Assembly: GCA_938028465.1 (NCBI GenBank)
Contig: CALJAA010000188.1
Coordinates: forward strand, 1-39,563
Length of the DNA stretch: 39,563 nucleotides
Source: an uncultured Granulosicoccaceae bacterium
GTDB lineage: Bacteria; Pseudomonadota; Gammaproteobacteria; Granulosicoccales; Granulosicoccaceae
Reading direction: 5' to 3'
A program made the position numbers and the translations under genes. Positions 26,571 through 33,967 of this stretch are shown here, one piece after another (the first letter of the stretch is position 1; each line of letters begins with the position of its first letter). Under the pieces are notes generated by a model that saw only the letters and a list, made by a program, of their open reading frames with translations, had not been told where the DNA came from and made no database searches.

Positions 26571-27857
26571 TTAGCCCACAAGGTATGGCAGTGTCAGCGA
26601 TATTGCTGGCACAAAAGTGATCAGCATCAAAGCAACAAAAATGGCAAGATAAAATGGCCATATCGTTCGCACTGCTGTCTCGATAGGTAGCTTACCCACC
26701 GCGCAACCGACAAACAAACACGTACCTACCGGCGGAGTGCACAAACCCAACCCTAGGTTAACCAGTAATATCATGCCGAATTGTAGCGGGTCTATGCCAA
26801 GGGCATTCATTATTGGAAGGAATATCGGCGTGCAAATCAATATTAGTGCAGCCATGTCCATGATCATGCCAAGCAATAGCAATACTGCGTTGATCATCAA
26901 CAGTATATAGATCGGGTTGTCGGTAAGCCCAGTCAGTAATTCTATAGTCAAGGTAGGCACGCGAAAGAACGTCAGCATGTAGGCAAACGCCCCAGCACAG
27001 GCAATCAGTATCATAACCATGGAAGTCGTGCGCACTGCGCTAGTGACTGCAATCTTGAAGTTACTCCAAGAGATACTGCGATAAACAAATAGAGTCACTA
27101 CAAACGCATACAGCGCTCCGAATGCGCCAGATTCAGTTGCTGTGAAGACGCCAGACAAAACACCACCAACGATAATTACCGCAGTCAGGAGGCCAGGAAT
27201 AGCGCCAAAGAAACTGATCAGTAATACAGTCCAGCCTGGAAACTTCTCAGCGCCGTAACCACGTTTTACCGCAATCACGTAAGCCGCAACAGCTAGGCAG
27301 ATGCACATCAGTATTCCAGGTACTACACCTGCAAGAAATAATTTTGATATTGAAACTGCGCCACCAGTGGCTAGCGCGTAGATGATCATGTTGTGACTGG
27401 GCGGAATAATGATGCCAGCAATAGACGAGGTCACCGTGACATTAACTGCATAATCAGCGTCATACCCTTTGTCTTTCATTACAGGGATAAGGATCGATCC
27501 AAGAGCCGAGATATCAGCAATGGCTGAGCCTGAAATACCACCGAACAACATTGAAGAAAAGACATTCACGATACCAAGGCCGCCGCGCACAGCACCTACA
27601 GCGTTTTGCGCAAAACGCACTAGCCGCATAGCGATACCACCGTGGAACATGAGTTCGCCTGCGAATATAAAAAACGGTATGGCCATCAATGAATAGACAT
27701 TGATCCCGGCGACAATGCGCTGGAACACAATAAGCAACGGTAAGCCCTCGTGCCAGAAAGCAACCAGTGCAGAAATACCTAATGCAAAGGCTACAGGTAG
27801 CCCAATAAAAACGCAGAACGCAAATACGCCCAGCAGCAGCGCTAATCCCAGTGCCAT
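26571..27857 (-). CDS. TRAP transporter large permease (DctM family)
   Basis: 428 aa, strongly hydrophobic, about 12 membrane segments, matching the DctM subunit length. Typical stretches are FIFAGELMFHGGIAMRLVRF, SSMLFGGISGSAIADISALG, IIPPSHNMIIYALATGG and NLGLGLCTPPVGTCLFVGCA, the last being a DctM signature. The subunit forms the sodium-coupled channel through which the substrate passes from the periplasmic binding protein. It starts nine bases after dctQ and lies upstream of the GntR gene. The substrate is probably a sugar acid, judged by the adjoining catabolic genes. Confidence 0.93.
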   Translation of the reverse strand: MALGLALLLGVFAFCVFIGLPVAFALGISALVAFWHEGLPLLIVFQRIVAGINVYSLMAIPFFIFAGELMFHGGIAMRLVRFAQNAVGAVRGGLGIVNVFSSMLFGGISGSAIADISALGSILIPVMKDKGYDADYAVNVTVTSSIAGIIIPPSHNMIIYALATGGAVSISKLFLAGVVPGILMCICLAVAAYVIAVKRGYGAEKFPGWTVLLISFFGAIPGLLTAVIIVGGVLSGVFTATESGAFGALYAFVVTLFVYRSISWSNFKIAVTSAVRTTSMVMILIACAGAFAYMLTFFRVPTLTIELLTGLTDNPIYILLMINAVLLLLGMIMDMAALILICTPIFLPIMNALGIDPLQFGMILLVNLGLGLCTPPVGTCLFVGCAVGKLPIETAVRTIWPFYLAIFVALMLITFVPAISLTLPYLVG

Positions 27858-27866
27858 TATTACCTC

Positions 27867-28394
27867 TTATTCAATACTGTCTTTACGCTCGTCACGCCCA
27901 AGTATCAGGAGGACGAGGTGGCCGATAGAAAACACGAAAATGAGTGCTCCACAGATTGTCAGTGGTAAAGAGCGCAAACCCTCAGGCACTTGAATCAGCG
28001 GTATCAATGTTTTCCATTTGAATTGTGTCAGCTCTAGGCCATACCAAAACATAAGGCCACCGAAGCTTGCCATTAATACATCTGTTATAAACACAAACAG
28101 GGTGCGAACTTGTGTCGGTACAGCGGTACGAAACAACACAACAGAGAGATGCGTATCTTGCCGAACACCCGCAGCAGCACCCAGAAATGCGATAACCATT
28201 AACAATAGATGCGAGACTTGCTCTACCCAGGTAGGTGTATCGTTTAATACATAGCGACCAAAAACAAGCCACGCAAACATAAGGGTCATGACGACTAAGG
28301 CGATGCCTGCGATAATTTGACAGAGTTGGGTAAGCACGTCGAAGAAGCGATCCATACCTTTCAGAAACGCCGGTAACTCTGATGATGTGCTCAT
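27867..28394 (-). CDS. TRAP transporter small permease (DctQ family)
   Basis: 175 aa with four membrane segments (about 23-46, 58-78, 97-118 and 145-166). Motifs include IIAGIALVVMTLMFAWLVFG, WVEQVSHLLLMVIAFLGAAA and GVRQDTHLSVVLF; the pattern R-x-x-x-H in the second half is typical of DctQ. It pairs with DctM in the inner membrane. The gene is nine bases before dctM and 74 bases after dctP; that gap carries a REP-like hairpin. Confidence 0.9.
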   Translation of the reverse strand: MSTSSELPAFLKGMDRFFDVLTQLCQIIAGIALVVMTLMFAWLVFGRYVLNDTPTWVEQVSHLLLMVIAFLGAAAGVRQDTHLSVVLFRTAVPTQVRTLFVFITDVLMASFGGLMFWYGLELTQFKWKTLIPLIQVPEGLRSLPLTICGALIFVFSIGHLVLLILGRDERKDSIE

Positions 28395-28424
28395 TTAAAT
28401 CCCATTTTGAAAAAGTGCCCGCTC

Positions 28425-28450
28425 GTCATCCCCACGAAGGCGGGGATGAC
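28425..28450. repeat. REP-like palindrome between dctP and dctQ
   Basis: GTCATCCCC and GGGGATGAC are exact 9-base arms around an 8-base loop (ACGAAGGC). The sequence matches the widespread CGTCATCCCC-GCGAA-GCGGGGAT type of dispersed bacterial repeat. It lies 18 bases past the dctP stop in the polar TRAP operon. By analogy with REP elements after binding-protein genes, it could protect the dctP mRNA and raise the binding protein above the permease. Copy number elsewhere in the genome is unknown. Confidence 0.7.
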
Positions 28451-28468
28451 AGCTTTCTATAGACTTGC

Positions 28469-29449
28469 TTATTCCGTATCTTGAGCCATTTTTACTAACC
28501 CAGCCATATCAGGATTGGCAGCAAGGTAGTCAGCATAAACCGAATCCATTGCGTCCTGGAATGGACCTTTGTCAGCAATCTCATTGACCTTGATGCCCGC
28601 AGCTTCTACGTCTTTGCGAGCTTGCTCAGATTGAACAGCCCATAGCTCACGCTGGTACAAAGCAGCTTCTTCAGCTGCACCGCGTACGGCGTCCTGAAGC
28701 TCTGGTGAAAGAGCCGCGAACTTAGCAGTATTAACGCAGATACATTCTGGAATGATCAAGTGCTCACTAAGCGAATAGTGAGTGGTGACCTCGTAGTGGC
28801 CAACGTTTTTAAACGAAGGGAAGTTGTTCTCTGCACCATCTACAACACCCGTTTTAAGCGCTTGCTGTACTTCTGCAAATGCCATCGGGGAAGGGTTGCC
28901 ACCCATCGCAGCAATCATTGAAGTGTACAAGTCGTTATTCATGACACGAATTTTCAAACCCTCAACATCAGCCGGAGTCTCGATGGCCTTTTGAGCGTAG
29001 AAAGATCGAGCACCAGCATCAACCCAAGCTAGTGGTTGAACACCAGCATCAGCCATTGCAGCTGCGATGGTTTGGCCAGCTTCGCCTTCAAGTACGCGAA
29101 ACATGTGAGGCACGCTTTTGAAAATGAAGGGTAATGAAACAAGGTTTGCCTCCTTAACCATTGGCCCTATTGGCCCGAGGTTGAAGTTACCGAGTTCGAT
29201 TGCGCCGAGACGAACTTGCTCGAGTGCATCAGGTTGTGATCCAAGTACACCACCGTGGAATACTTCTACCGTAACTTCACCTTTAGTTGCTTCTTTAACA
29301 AGCTCTGAGAATCGATCCATTGCGGCGGTGTTTGGATGACCGTCGTTGTGGATGTTCCATGCACGCCAGTTTTCAGCAGCGTGTAAAGGGCCGACTAGGC
29401 ATAGCGAGGCGATAACGCCTGCTGTCGCGATTGATAATTTCTTAAACAT
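28469..29449 (-). CDS. TRAP transporter periplasmic substrate-binding protein (DctP family)
   Basis: 326 aa from ATG 29449, which has a strong AAGGAAGG ribosome binding site; an upstream in-frame TTG at 29464 is rejected. The signal peptide runs MFKKLSIATAGVIASLCLVG and is cut near HAA before ENW. DctP signatures follow: AMDRFSELVKEATKGEV, LPFIF, and GLKIRVMNN with the conserved Arg168 that pairs with the substrate carboxylate, then FAEVQQALKTGVVDGAENN. It captures a carboxylated solute in the periplasm and delivers it to DctQM. Neighbours point to a six-carbon sugar acid. It is the first gene of the operon dctP-dctQ-dctM-gntR-kdgK. Confidence 0.93.
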   Translation of the reverse strand: MFKKLSIATAGVIASLCLVGPLHAAENWRAWNIHNDGHPNTAAMDRFSELVKEATKGEVTVEVFHGGVLGSQPDALEQVRLGAIELGNFNLGPIGPMVKEANLVSLPFIFKSVPHMFRVLEGEAGQTIAAAMADAGVQPLAWVDAGARSFYAQKAIETPADVEGLKIRVMNNDLYTSMIAAMGGNPSPMAFAEVQQALKTGVVDGAENNFPSFKNVGHYEVTTHYSLSEHLIIPECICVNTAKFAALSPELQDAVRGAAEEAALYQRELWAVQSEQARKDVEAAGIKVNEIADKGPFQDAMDSVYADYLAANPDMAGLVKMAQDTE

Positions 29450-29530
29450 ACCTTCCTTCTCCAAATTTTATAAATGACTGTGCAATCCGCTCCAATCTAG
29501 AGCAGGAATTCGATTACAGTTTGCGCAGAC

Positions 29531-29553
29531 TACCATACCAGTATGGCGTGGTA
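29531..29553. promoter_or_regulatory. Candidate operator in the dctP leader
   Basis: Two nested inverted repeats share one centre region: CCATAC-CA-GTATGG at 29533-29546, and outer half-sites TACCA (29531-29535) and TGGTA (29549-29553). GntR/FCD regulators commonly bind short TGGT/ACCA-type half-sites, and a gene for one lies in the same operon. A TACCATA heptamer recurs at 30811-30817 between idnD and idnO. Binding is inferred. Confidence 0.45.
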
Positions 29554-29613
29554 AATGGCTTTATTTGGCTAAAATAAGCCATTTTTATAGCCATTGGAGA
29601 CAAAATAGCTCAA
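29553..29613 (-). promoter_or_regulatory. Candidate sigma-70 promoter and AT-rich hairpin upstream of dctP
   Basis: On the minus strand TTGAGC (29613-29608) and TATAAA (29589-29584) are 18 bases apart, a fair sigma-70 promoter. The region just downstream (29553-29584) forms a hairpin from arms beginning AAATGGC and ending GCCATTT, with a further six-base AT stem around GGCTA. The candidate operator follows directly, a position suited to repression of transcription from this promoter. Confidence 0.4.
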
Positions 29614-29716
29614 TCTACCATTCTAGAATCATGGGTTTTCACCACAGAAGGGGCAGTTTTCCACCGGCGGAAAGAGTACTAGATTCCCGTGCTTGCTGAG
29701 CTGATGACGAGCGACC

Positions 29717-30763
29717 CTACACTGCAGCGTATTCAGAAAAAGTAATCTGCACCTTCATCGCCTGCGAACGATCATTCGCCATATCAAACGCCGCTTGCAT
29801 ATCATTTAACGCGTAGCTATGCGTTGCCAGAGGTTTAACATCCAATAACCCTTTTTGCATCAACTGTACAGCTGTCGCGAACTCTTCGTGAAATCTAAAC
29901 GATCCACGCAAGTCGAGTTCTTTGGCGGTGATTTGCATCATCGGTAACGACATATCACCACCCAGGCCGAGTTGCATAATGATGCTTCGTGGACGAAGAG
30001 CAGTGATTCCGGCAGTTAATGCAACCGGTGCACCTGAGCACTCAAAGAGGACATCGAAGTAGCCCTTGTCCGCCGTAAACCCCTCAAGCGCATCGGGTGT
30101 TTGCGCAGTATTGATTGTACGATCAGCACCGCATCGCGTAGCCATGGCAAGTGCATTGTCAGCAAGATCAGTAGCCACGATTTCTGCAGCGCCGGCTCGT
30201 CGTGCAACGAGTATGGATAGAATGCCAATCGGGCCACAACCGGTTACAAGCACTTTTTTACCCAACAAATCACCCGCCCGGCGATTCGCGTGCAAAGCAA
30301 CTGCTAAAGGCTCTGCCATCGCAGCTTCTGCACTACTTAAGCCATTAGCCACAACACACTGCGATGCTTTCGCGTTGAGTGTTTCTCTAAAGGCACCCTG
30401 AATATGTGGCATCGGCATGGCGGAGCCATAAAAACGCATATTAAGACACTGATTTTGCATACCATCATGACAAAACTTGCACTGATAACAAGGGCGCGAA
30501 GGTGAGACGGCGACTAAATCTCCTACGTTAAACCCTTGCACGTCATTGCCCAGTTTGGTGACAACACCCGATACTTCATGCCCAAGAATCATCGGCTCTT
30601 TAAGGCTGATTGGACCAAAACCGCCATGATTGTAGTAGTGCAAATCAGAACCACAAATACCACCGGTTGCAATTTGTATTTGTAACTCTTGTGGTGCTAA
30701 CGGCGCAATATCGCGAGTTTCAATACGGATATCACGCGCTTTATGGGCAACTACAACTTTCAT
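29717..30763 (-). CDS. idnD: L-idonate 5-dehydrogenase (IdnD-like zinc alcohol dehydrogenase)
   Basis: 348 aa medium-chain dehydrogenase. IdnD oxidises L-idonate to 5-keto-D-gluconate with NAD(P). The sequence follows E. coli IdnD closely in GGICGSDLHYY, PMILGHEV, CKFC, MRFYGSAM, AEPLAVALHA and LRGSFRFHEEFATAV. Catalytic zinc ligands are Cys37 and His62-Glu63, and the structural zinc cysteines are 92, 95, 98 and 106, all intact. The Rossmann loop is GCGPIG near 175. Related enzymes act on L-gulonate or sorbitol, so the exact substrate is probable, not certain. It is divergent from idnO (99-base gap) and lies upstream of the TRAP operon. Confidence 0.85.
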   Translation of the reverse strand: MKVVVAHKARDIRIETRDIAPLAPQELQIQIATGGICGSDLHYYNHGGFGPISLKEPMILGHEVSGVVTKLGNDVQGFNVGDLVAVSPSRPCYQCKFCHDGMQNQCLNMRFYGSAMPMPHIQGAFRETLNAKASQCVVANGLSSAEAAMAEPLAVALHANRRAGDLLGKKVLVTGCGPIGILSILVARRAGAAEIVATDLADNALAMATRCGADRTINTAQTPDALEGFTADKGYFDVLFECSGAPVALTAGITALRPRSIIMQLGLGGDMSLPMMQITAKELDLRGSFRFHEEFATAVQLMQKGLLDVKPLATHSYALNDMQAAFDMANDRSQAMKVQITFSEYAAV

Positions 30764-30790
30764 TCAATCGCTCGGTGGGCTTAGTGTCAC

Positions 30791-30817
30791 CACTATAGTG
30801 TTTAAAACGTTACCATA
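30791..30817. promoter_or_regulatory. Candidate regulatory elements in the idnD/idnO divergent gap
   Basis: CACTATAGTG at 30791-30800 is a perfect 10-base palindrome. A TACCATA heptamer at 30811-30817 also occurs in the dctP leader. Both lie in the 99-base divergent region and could be operator half-sites for control of both dehydrogenase genes. No consensus promoter pair was assigned. Confidence 0.3.
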
Positions 30818-30862
30818 GCCTTTAACAAAGTTGGCAACCTTCACTCGTTATTAAGGAATATC

Positions 30863-31636
30863 GTGACTACTATACCTGCGCTATTTGATCTCACTGGTAA
30901 AACAGCACTCATCACTGGTTCTTCACAGGGCATCGGCCTTACCTTGGCTGGCGGGATGGCAGAAGCAGGCGCTAAAATAATCCTTAACGGGCGCGATACC
31001 GACAAACTCGCAAAGGCTGCGGCCACGCTACGCGAATCCGGATTTGATGTTCACGAACTAGCCTTTGATGTAACCGATCACGCCGCTTGTGCTGCGGCTA
31101 TTGCAAACGCCGAAGCCAACATCGGCCCAATAGACATCCTGATAAATAATGCAGGCATGCAACATCGCACACCACTACAAGATTTTGATCCAGTGATGTT
31201 CGAAAAAATGCTGCAAACCAATATCTCATCCGTATTTAATGTTGGCCAAGCAGTCGCCAACTTTATGATTAAACGTAAGGCCGGCAAAATTATTAATATT
31301 GCATCAGTACAAACAGCCATGGCGCGCCCTGGCATTGCACCCTACACCGCAACCAAAGGCGCAGTAGCTAATTTAACTAAAGGCATGTCAACCGACTGGG
31401 CCCCTCATGGCTTGCAAGTCAATGCAATCGCACCAGGCTATTTTGATACGCCACTTAATGCGGCGCTAGTAAGCGATGAAACCTTTAGTGCTTGGCTTGA
31501 AAAACGCACGCCTGCTGGCCGATGGGGTCAACTACCAGAGCTTGTTGGCGCGAGCATCTTTTTATCGTCGCAGGCATCGAGCTTTGTAAACGGCCATGTG
31601 CTGTATGTAGATGGTGGGATTACGGCTTGTTTATAA
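30863..31636 (+). CDS. idnO: Gluconate 5-dehydrogenase (IdnO-like SDR)
   Basis: 257 aa, GTG start at 30863 with AAGGA six bases upstream. It is a short-chain dehydrogenase with the cofactor loop TGSSQGIG (18-25), NNAG (95-98), and the catalytic set Ser148, Tyr161 and Lys165 (YTATK). LFDLTGKTALITGSSQGIG and APGYFDTPLNAALVSDETF resemble IdnO/gluconate 5-dehydrogenase, which reduces 5-ketogluconate to D-gluconate. With idnD it converts L-idonate to D-gluconate; gluconokinase on the opposite strand completes the route. It is divergent from idnD and convergent with gntK. Confidence 0.87.
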   Translation: MTTIPALFDLTGKTALITGSSQGIGLTLAGGMAEAGAKIILNGRDTDKLAKAAATLRESGFDVHELAFDVTDHAACAAAIANAEANIGPIDILINNAGMQHRTPLQDFDPVMFEKMLQTNISSVFNVGQAVANFMIKRKAGKIINIASVQTAMARPGIAPYTATKGAVANLTKGMSTDWAPHGLQVNAIAPGYFDTPLNAALVSDETFSAWLEKRTPAGRWGQLPELVGASIFLSSQASSFVNGHVLYVDGGITACL

Positions 31637-31932
31637 TATGACGTGTTGTACGACATCAGTAGCAATTGCACAGACCAGGTGGTTTATATGTTGTCGGACA
31701 GTATTTGCATCATCAACTACCGACTTTTACAGTTAATCACATGCCCTATTTCTATTTGCTCTTGATTTCAACAACTTTACTGTCAAGCCGAAGCAACGCG
31801 TTTTTACAATCAACTTCTTTTGATGAAAACTTTTTCAATGCACGCCAGATAGGAAGCAGGACTTCTTTTAATGCATGCAACACAACCTCATAGCCCTTCG
31901 GACTACAGCAAGCAGCCAGCTTGCAAGCGAGG
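31637..31932. other. 296-base gap between convergent idnO and gntK
   Basis: No terminator with a T-tract was found on either strand. On the minus strand an open stretch ends at 31752 and fills 31752-31932 with a lysine-rich protein-like tail; see the separate entry. On the plus side only short frames occur. Confidence 0.5.
31752..31932 (-). pseudogene. Possible coding remnant downstream of gntK
   Basis: About 60 codons stay open on the minus strand, with protein-like composition (GYEVVLHALKEVLLPIWRAL, then SSKEVDCKNALLRLDSKVVE) and a TAG at 31754-31752. The frame continues upstream only as a shadow of gntK, and its only ATG codons lie inside gntK. It could be the tail of a degraded gene, part of a dispersed repeat, or chance. 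No family was assigned. Confidence 0.25.
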
Positions 31933-32442
31933 CTACATATCAATAGATTGCAATACTTCAACAACAATAGCCTCAAGCGTCTGGTCAATATCAACCGTAA
32001 CGACATTAAGCTCAGCACTTGGGTCCTCCAGTGCGGCAAACTGGCTTTCAAGCATCGACTCAGGCATAAAGTGGCCTTCCCTTTTACTCATGCGTGAATA
32101 AATCACTTCAAACGACCCAGTAAGGTGTACATAGCTTACTGAACCTGCCCGATTAAGAATCTCTCGATAACTACGTTTTAGCGCAGAACACGCCACAACA
32201 AGTGCACCATTTGCATCGGCTTGCTCTCGGGATGCCTCACAAACAGTGGCCAACCACGGAGCTCGATCGTCGTCAGTGAGCGGAATACCCGCTGACATTT
32301 TGGTGATATTGGTTTTAGGGTGCAGATCGTCTGCATCGAGAAAGCCAACACCGAGTGCGCTGGCTAGTTTTTTAGCCACGGAAGATTTACCGCAGCCAGA
32401 TACACCCATTACAACGATAATAGGTGCTTGGCTTTTTGGCAT
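31933..32442 (-). CDS. gntK: Gluconokinase (GntK/IdnK family)
   Basis: 169 aa, the usual size. It phosphorylates D-gluconate to 6-phosphogluconate with ATP. The P-loop is GVSGCGKS (13-20), followed by FLDADDLHPKTNITKMSAGI and PLTDDDRAPWL, which bind and orient gluconate, and ACSALKRSYREILN. The final residues (VVTVDIDQTLEAIVVEVL) are typical. It completes the L-idonate to 6-phosphogluconate route with idnD and idnO but lies 17 bases after the DUF3127 gene. It may therefore be read from the relA-aroC operon instead of with the sugar-acid genes. Confidence 0.94.
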   Translation of the reverse strand: MPKSQAPIIVVMGVSGCGKSSVAKKLASALGVGFLDADDLHPKTNITKMSAGIPLTDDDRAPWLATVCEASREQADANGALVVACSALKRSYREILNRAGSVSYVHLTGSFEVIYSRMSKREGHFMPESMLESQFAALEDPSAELNVVTVDIDQTLEAIVVEVLQSIDM

Positions 32443-32459
32443 TTGTTAGTCAGCAACCC

Positions 32460-32822
32460 CTAGAACGGGATGTCATCATCAAAATCGGCAGTATCTGTCG
32501 CTGTTGCCGCTGGCATTTCTTTTTGCCCACCACCGCCACCGGAGCCACTGCTGCCATCAGCTTTAGCTACACGCCAAGCGTTTAGGTTAGTGAAGTAACG
32601 TTCGTTCCACTCTCGGCCACGCAGATCAAAATCGACCACGATCTCATCACCCTCAGAGTAATCATCCATTAACGCGCACTTATCTTGCGTTAGCTGAAAT
32701 TTGATAAATTCCGGGAATTTACCATCAACAAGTTCAATCACAAATTCGCGCGCCGAGAATTTATCCGTCTTTTGCTCAGTCGGGAAAATTTTGTGTAGTT
32801 TGCCTTCAGCTTTGTATGCCAT
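32460..32822 (-). CDS. DUF3127 protein, OB-fold with an SSB-like acidic C-terminal tip
   Basis: 120 aa. Residues about 1-88 match the DUF3127 pattern: MAYKAEGKLHKIFPTEQKT, SAREFVIEL, EFIKFQLTQDKCALMD, GDEIVVDFDLRGREWNERYF and TNLNAWRV. This resembles a small single-stranded-DNA-binding OB-fold. A Gly/Ser linker (GSSGSGGGGGQ) follows and the protein ends DFDDDIPF, the tip by which bacterial SSB recruits repair and replication partners. DUF3127 is familiar mainly from Bacteroidetes. A role in DNA metabolism is inferred from fold and tip. It lies 11 bases after aroC and 17 bases before gntK. Confidence 0.85.
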   Translation of the reverse strand: MAYKAEGKLHKIFPTEQKTDKFSAREFVIELVDGKFPEFIKFQLTQDKCALMDDYSEGDEIVVDFDLRGREWNERYFTNLNAWRVAKADGSSGSGGGGGQKEMPAATATDTADFDDDIPF

Positions 32823-32833
32823 AACGTGTTTGT

Positions 32834-33943
32834 CTATTCTTTGCCGGGTGGAATAATCGGTGCACTGGATTGCACACCACTATTTTGCGCTCGGTGGCGC
32901 ATTGCATGGTCGAGCAACGTAATCGCCAGCATAGCTTCAGCGATGGGTGTGGCTCGTATACCAACACAGGGGTCATGACGCCCTGTGGTGATGACTTCAA
33001 TCTCTTCGCCTTCCATGTTGACACTACGGCCAGGCAAGCGAAGGCTAGAGGTGGGTTTCATAGCGATGGAGGCGCGTATCGTTTGGCCGCTTGAAATACC
33101 GCCAAGTACGCCACCCGCTTGATTACTTAAAAAACCATCTTTGGTTATTTCGTCTCTGTGCTCACTGCCGCGTTGGCTAATAGCATCAAAGCCTGCACCA
33201 ATCTCGACACCCTTAACGGCATTAATGCTCATCAACGCATGCGCGATGTCAGCATCAAGTCGATCAAAGATTGGCTCACCTAAACCAACCGGTATGCCAG
33301 AGGCTTCTACTGTGACTCTTGCACCAATGGAATCACCATCTTTACTGAGCTTTTGCATAAAGGTTTCGAGCTCAGCCACTTGATCAGCGTTGGGCCAAAA
33401 GAACGCATTACGTTCAACTTCTTCCCAATCAAAGTTTGATGCATCGAGTTTAATCGGGCCAAGCTGCGACAAGTAGCCTCGTACTTGTGCGCCAGGATAC
33501 AAACTCGCCAGCGCTTTTTTGGCGATGCCACCCGCCGCAACGCGCATGGCAGTTTCGCGAGCAGATGAACGTCCACCACCTCGATAATCGCGATGGGCGT
33601 ATTTTTGTTCGTAGGTGTAATCAGCATGAGCAGGGCGAAACTGCGATTTGATTTTGTCGTAGTCACGACTGCGTTGATCAGTATTGCGGATGATCATGCC
33701 GATAGAGGTGCCAGTGGTTTTGCCTTCAAACACGCCTGAGAGGATTTCTACTAAATCATCTTCGCGGCGCTGAGTGGTATAGCGTGATTGGCCAGGCTTA
33801 CGGCGATCAAGATCGCGCTGTAAATCTTCCTCACTTATCTCGATACCCGGCGGGCAGCCATCAACCACACAGCCAATAGCGGGACCATGGCTTTCGCCAA
33901 ATCCGCTGATCGAGAACAATTTACCAAAGGTGTTTCCTGACAT
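32834..33943 (-). CDS. aroC: Chorismate synthase (AroC)
   Basis: 369 aa. It converts 5-enolpyruvylshikimate 3-phosphate to chorismate, the last common step to the aromatic amino acids, using reduced FMN. Signatures are [18 protein letters not shown] at the N-terminus, [16 protein letters not shown], the FMN-binding [32 protein letters not shown] and [18 protein letters not shown]. Full length with a normal ATG at 33943. It sits 24 bases after relA and 11 bases before the DUF3127 gene, within a tightly packed minus-strand run. Confidence 0.97.
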   Translation of the reverse strand: MSGNTFGKLFSISGFGESHGPAIGCVVDGCPPGIEISEEDLQRDLDRRKPGQSRYTTQRREDDLVEILSGVFEGKTTGTSIGMIIRNTDQRSRDYDKIKSQFRPAHADYTYEQKYAHRDYRGGGRSSARETAMRVAAGGIAKKALASLYPGAQVRGYLSQLGPIKLDASNFDWEEVERNAFFWPNADQVAELETFMQKLSKDGDSIGARVTVEASGIPVGLGEPIFDRLDADIAHALMSINAVKGVEIGAGFDAISQRGSEHRDEITKDGFLSNQAGGVLGGISSGQTIRASIAMKPTSSLRLPGRSVNMEGEEIEVITTGRHDPCVGIRATPIAEAMLAITLLDHAMRHRAQNSGVQSSAPIIPPGKE

Positions 33944-33967
33944 CCGGGCATTATACCCCGATAGGTG

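Noticed and set aside
29553-29584. Terminator for transcripts entering dctP from idnD
   Set aside because: The hairpin has its short T-run on the plus-strand side, the wrong direction for idnD and dctP; it is better read as an AT-rich regulatory structure.
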